Source of the DNA: Desulfosporosinus sp.
GTDB lineage: Bacteria; Bacillota; Desulfitobacteriia; Desulfitobacteriales; Desulfitobacteriaceae
Assembly: GCA_003513495.1 (NCBI GenBank)
Contig: DOPM01000054.1
Coordinates: 31,269 to 95,268 of the forward strand
DNA length: 64,000 nt
Direction of reading: 5' to 3'
The position numbers and the translations under genes were made by a program. Positions 61,410 to 64,000 of this stretch are shown here, piece after piece. Position 1 is the stretch's first letter. Every line of letters starts with the position of its first letter. The notes beneath the pieces are model-generated. The model searched no databases. It worked only from the letters and a program-made list of their open reading frames with translations, and had not been told where the DNA came from.

Positions 61410-62579
61410 TCATCCTCTGAATTGACGAAACTCTCGCTTGATCTGTTGCAAGAGCCTTTTATCACTTAAAACATCCCACCCTGTTAAAGCGAGGGTTTGC
61501 ATCGCTAGCAAAACTAAGTTTTCGGCATTAGCTGATAGTGAAACTTGAGCAAATTCTCGTGTATGCGGGATCTCTGTACCCGTTCCTAATGTTAGATAGG
61601 GATGAATTGCGGGAACAACTCGACTGACATTTCCCATGTCTACGGACCCCATAGCCGTTTGAGGAGGGGCTATTTGATCGATGCCCATTTCAGCCAGGTT
61701 TCTAGTAAAGCATTCTGCCAATGATAAATTTGTATGCATCTCATCATATGAAAATTCAAATTTACGCCAAGTCACCTTTGCAGAAACCATGGAAGCTGCG
61801 CCTTCAGCACAGCGTATCACTTGCTCTCTCAATTCATCTAAGTCTGAACGTTTTCGGGCGCGTAGATAAAACCGTGCTACAGCACGTTCCGGGATAACAT
61901 TCGGTGCAGTCCCTCCTTCCGTTATAATTCCGTTAATCTTCATATCTCGATTAACCTGCTTTTTCAGTGCATTGATCCCAACAAAAAGGTTAATCACTGC
62001 ATCTAGGGCATTAATCCCAAAATTGGAGGCTGCCACAGCATGGGCAGAACGTCCATGAAACGTAAATTCTATGGCATCTAAGGCTAGGCTTGAAATGACA
62101 GAGACATTTTGACTGCCAGGATGAAACATCATCGCTGCATCTACGTTCTTGAAGATCCCTTTCTCAACTAACGTTACTTTTCCTCCACTCGTTTCTTCTG
62201 CTGGAGTGCCAATCACTAAAATTTCACCTGCAAGATTCAGACTTTTGCTCAAAATGACTGCTGCGCCAGCACTTGCCGCCCCAATTAAATTGTGTCCGCA
62301 GCCATGCCCCATAACAGGCAAAGCATCATATTCTGCTAAGAAGGCGATTGTTGGCCCGGGATGATTACCTTTAAATCTTGCCAAAAAGGCAGTTTTCATT
62401 CCCGCTATCCCAAGATCCACACTAAATCCGTGCTTCTTTAAAAAATTGCTTAAACAATTAGAGGCAAAGTATTCCTTATATCCTAACTCAGGGCGCTCCC
62501 CAATCTGACGAGCAACTTCCCATACTTCTTTGCGAAGATGCCGTCCCTGATCCCTGAAAAATGCCTTAATCGCATCCAT
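61410..62579 (-). CDS. M20-family amidohydrolase (AbgB/ACY1L2-like)
   Basis: 389 residues. Metal-binding motifs MGHGCGHNLIGAA and GTPAEETSGGK, with the dimerisation domain inserted at about 175-290. It belongs to the M20D carboxypeptidase/aminoacylase group. Substrate unknown. Neighbouring arginase and arginine biosynthesis suggest an N-acyl amino acid, possibly an acetylated arginine intermediate, but this is context only. Confidence 0.8.
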   Translation of the reverse strand: MDAIKAFFRDQGRHLRKEVWEVARQIGERPELGYKEYFASNCLSNFLKKHGFSVDLGIAGMKTAFLARFKGNHPGPTIAFLAEYDALPVMGHGCGHNLIGAASAGAAVILSKSLNLAGEILVIGTPAEETSGGKVTLVEKGIFKNVDAAMMFHPGSQNVSVISSLALDAIEFTFHGRSAHAVAASNFGINALDAVINLFVGINALKKQVNRDMKINGIITEGGTAPNVIPERAVARFYLRARKRSDLDELREQVIRCAEGAASMVSAKVTWRKFEFSYDEMHTNLSLAECFTRNLAEMGIDQIAPPQTAMGSVDMGNVSRVVPAIHPYLTLGTGTEIPHTREFAQVSLSANAENLVLLAMQTLALTGWDVLSDKRLLQQIKREFRQFRG

Positions 62580-62725
62580 GGGTACCCCATCTCTCTTCTC
62601 ATGATATTATCTGTAGTTTCTATTAAAGGTTCCCTCTTATTTTACCATAATCCCTTTTGATCGCAATTAATAATCCGAAAATATATTATATTTGAATAGT
62701 TTACTTAGATTTGAGAACACCCCTT

Positions 62726-63628
62726 TTAATAAATTCGTTCTCCAAAAGCTGATGAAATTAAACCTACCGCAAGTTTTGCTGTTTTATTATTGGTATCCAA
62801 GATGGGATTAACTTCTACGACATCCATACTTGAAAGTCGTCCAGAATCTGCCAATAGTTCCATTGCTAAATGCGCTTCTCGATATGTAACCCCTCCCGGA
62901 ACTGGAGTCCCAACGCCAGGTGCTTCTTCAGGATCAATCACGTCCAAATCAAAGCTAACATGAATCCCATCAGTCCCCTCGGAAGCAACTTTTATTCCTT
63001 GTCTAACTACTTCCATCATTCCCATTTGATCGATATCTCTCATCGTAAATACTGTGATTTTTGATTTTCGCAGCATTTCCTTCTCTTGAGGATCCATTTC
63101 ACGAGCACCAATAATAACTGTATTTTCTTCTCGAATTTTTTTTATTCCTCCGCCGATCGACGTTAACTCTTGAGCACCAATCCCATTAGCTATGGCTAAC
63201 GGCATACCATGAATGTTCCCGCTTTCCGTAGTATCAAGGGAATTATAATCTCCATGTGTGTCAAACCAGATTAATCCAAATGATTGTTTACTTAAAGCCA
63301 ACCCCGCCAAGGTTCCAATACCTAAACTATGGTCTCCTCCAAGAATTAAAGGAATCACTCCATCCTTTATTGCCTCCGCTACTATGAGATGAAGTTGTTC
63401 ATTGATCATGACAATTTCCTCTAAATACTTTAGCCGTTTGTTCTTGATCTCTCGGGTCTCAGGAACCGGGACTTCTAAATTTCCATAGTCTTCAACCTTC
63501 CAACCAATTTGCTTTAATCGCTTATTTAATCCTGCATAACGAATGGCACTTGGTCCCATATCCACTCCACGGCGATCAGCACCCAAATCAATGGGGACCC
63601 CAATAATCCTGATAACTTTTTTTTGCAT
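62726..63628 (-). CDS. rocF: arginase (ureohydrolase family)
   Basis: 300 residues with manganese-binding motifs LGGDHSLGIG, WFDTHGDYN and SFDLDVIDPEEAPGVGTP. It should cleave arginine to ornithine and urea. The length and IIGVPIDLGADRRGVDMGP start match arginases better than agmatinases, though the latter is not fully excluded. Behind AGGAGGTATAAC. Lies upstream of the M20 hydrolase and the argC operon, all on the same strand. Confidence 0.88.
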   Translation of the reverse strand: MQKKVIRIIGVPIDLGADRRGVDMGPSAIRYAGLNKRLKQIGWKVEDYGNLEVPVPETREIKNKRLKYLEEIVMINEQLHLIVAEAIKDGVIPLILGGDHSLGIGTLAGLALSKQSFGLIWFDTHGDYNSLDTTESGNIHGMPLAIANGIGAQELTSIGGGIKKIREENTVIIGAREMDPQEKEMLRKSKITVFTMRDIDQMGMMEVVRQGIKVASEGTDGIHVSFDLDVIDPEEAPGVGTPVPGGVTYREAHLAMELLADSGRLSSMDVVEVNPILDTNNKTAKLAVGLISSAFGERIY

Positions 63629-63742
63629 AAGTTATACCTCCTAATTTACTACTCAAAGTAATTTGATACAAATTTTCTTTAATCAAGAGTGCTCTTAATA
63701 TTGTCCGATTTCTCCGTACATATTAATGTACCCCTAAAATCA

Positions 63743-63766
63743 AAAAAGCTTGCAATAATTTGCAAG
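63743..63766 (-). terminator. intrinsic terminator bordering the GC-rich right edge
   Basis: Minus-strand GCTTGCAAATTATTGCAAGC followed by TTTTTTG. It ends a transcript that comes from beyond or within the GC-rich stretch at 63770-64000. Confidence 0.85.
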
Positions 63767-63769
63767 CGT

Positions 63770-64000
63770 ATATCAAAAACACATCTACTATCCACAGTCA
63801 TACGATGATGCCCATGCAATGGGCCGACCCCCAATCTACCGTCCCTTCCATTCCGTTCCCAAGACCCTAGCCAGGGGCGCAGTGTGACATGAGCACGAGG
63901 TCTTTACGTAAGCAGAAAAGGCAAACTTCCGTTTAAGCGACCGACCCCAGACACGGGGCAGCGCACACGGACGTGCGCTGCCGCCAATGCGCCAAGGATG
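63770..64000 (-). ncRNA. GC-rich stretch with hairpins, candidate structured RNA, cut by the window
   Basis: No ORF of use in any frame. Clearly richer in GC than its surroundings. On the minus strand I see GGCAGCGCAC pairing with GTGCGCTGCC (63956-63981 region), GCCCAT pairing with ATGGGC (63810-63825 region), and an AAC-GGAA-GTT tetraloop-type hairpin, then the terminator at 63743-63766. It lacks the hallmark sequences of SRP RNA, tmRNA and RNase P RNA in the visible part. It is an RNA candidate of unknown type. Confidence 0.4.

Noticed and set aside
63770..64000. RNase P RNA, tmRNA, SRP RNA or a T-box leader at the right edge
   Set aside because: None of the short universally conserved strings of these RNAs appears in the visible 230 bases on either strand.

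Overview
The window looks like a spore-forming, anaerobic Gram-positive of the Desulfosporosinus/Desulfitobacterium type (Peptococcaceae sensu lato). This is inferred from gene content: a GerA-type germination operon with a sigma-G promoter, a Spo0E-like peptide, a TPP riboswitch, an exported [NiFe] hydrogenase with a b-type cytochrome, Firmicute-style arginine operons, many TTG/GTG starts behind strong Shine-Dalgarno sequences, and moderate GC. No 16S gene is present to settle it.

Region 1, about 1 to 28.3 kb, is the right-hand part of an integrative and conjugative element whose left part lies outside the window. Nearly everything reads leftwards from an early DNA-binding gene at 25.2 kb. 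In transcription order it holds small early genes, a 450-aa protein that may act in replication, a 1977-aa methylase/helicase protein, ParA/ParB, RadC-like and Toprim proteins, a hairpin-rich candidate oriT, MobC, a relaxase fused to a long Sel1-repeat tail, a HAD nucleotidase, the VirD4 coupling protein, and secretion-channel proteins (pilin-like, VirB6-like, PrgI-like, a TadZ-like ATPase cut by the window edge). At the right end are two XRE regulators facing each other across four palindromic operators, an ImmA-type protein, and a tyrosine integrase with an HTH domain inserted in its core-binding domain.

Region 2, 28.3 to 34.4 kb, holds a small membrane protein without an ordinary start codon, a Spo0E-like gene, a decayed PIN-domain gene, a gerKA-KB-KC operon, and a decayed copy of an integrase 3' end beside tRNA-Thr(CGT). 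That copy closely resembles the 3' end of the intact integrase, so a related element probably once used this tRNA.

Region 3, 34.4 to 64 kb, is chromosomal metabolism: hydrogenase small subunit, large subunit and cytochrome b; murC; an NAD salvage operon (pncB, nadE, HAD nucleotidase); a cluster of DnaA boxes with no gene; argH and argG; argF with an ArgR-like palindrome; a KhtTU-like K+/H+ antiporter; a TPP-riboswitch-controlled pyrimidine/thiamine ABC transporter; a REP-like palindrome; the argC-argJ-argB-argD-carA-carB operon behind a promoter overlapped by an ARG box; an M20 amidohydrolase; arginase; and, at the right edge, a GC-rich stretch that may be an unidentified structured RNA. The two arginine blocks together cover acetylglutamate to arginine plus carbamoyl phosphate supply. 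Arginase lies next to them and runs the opposite reaction.
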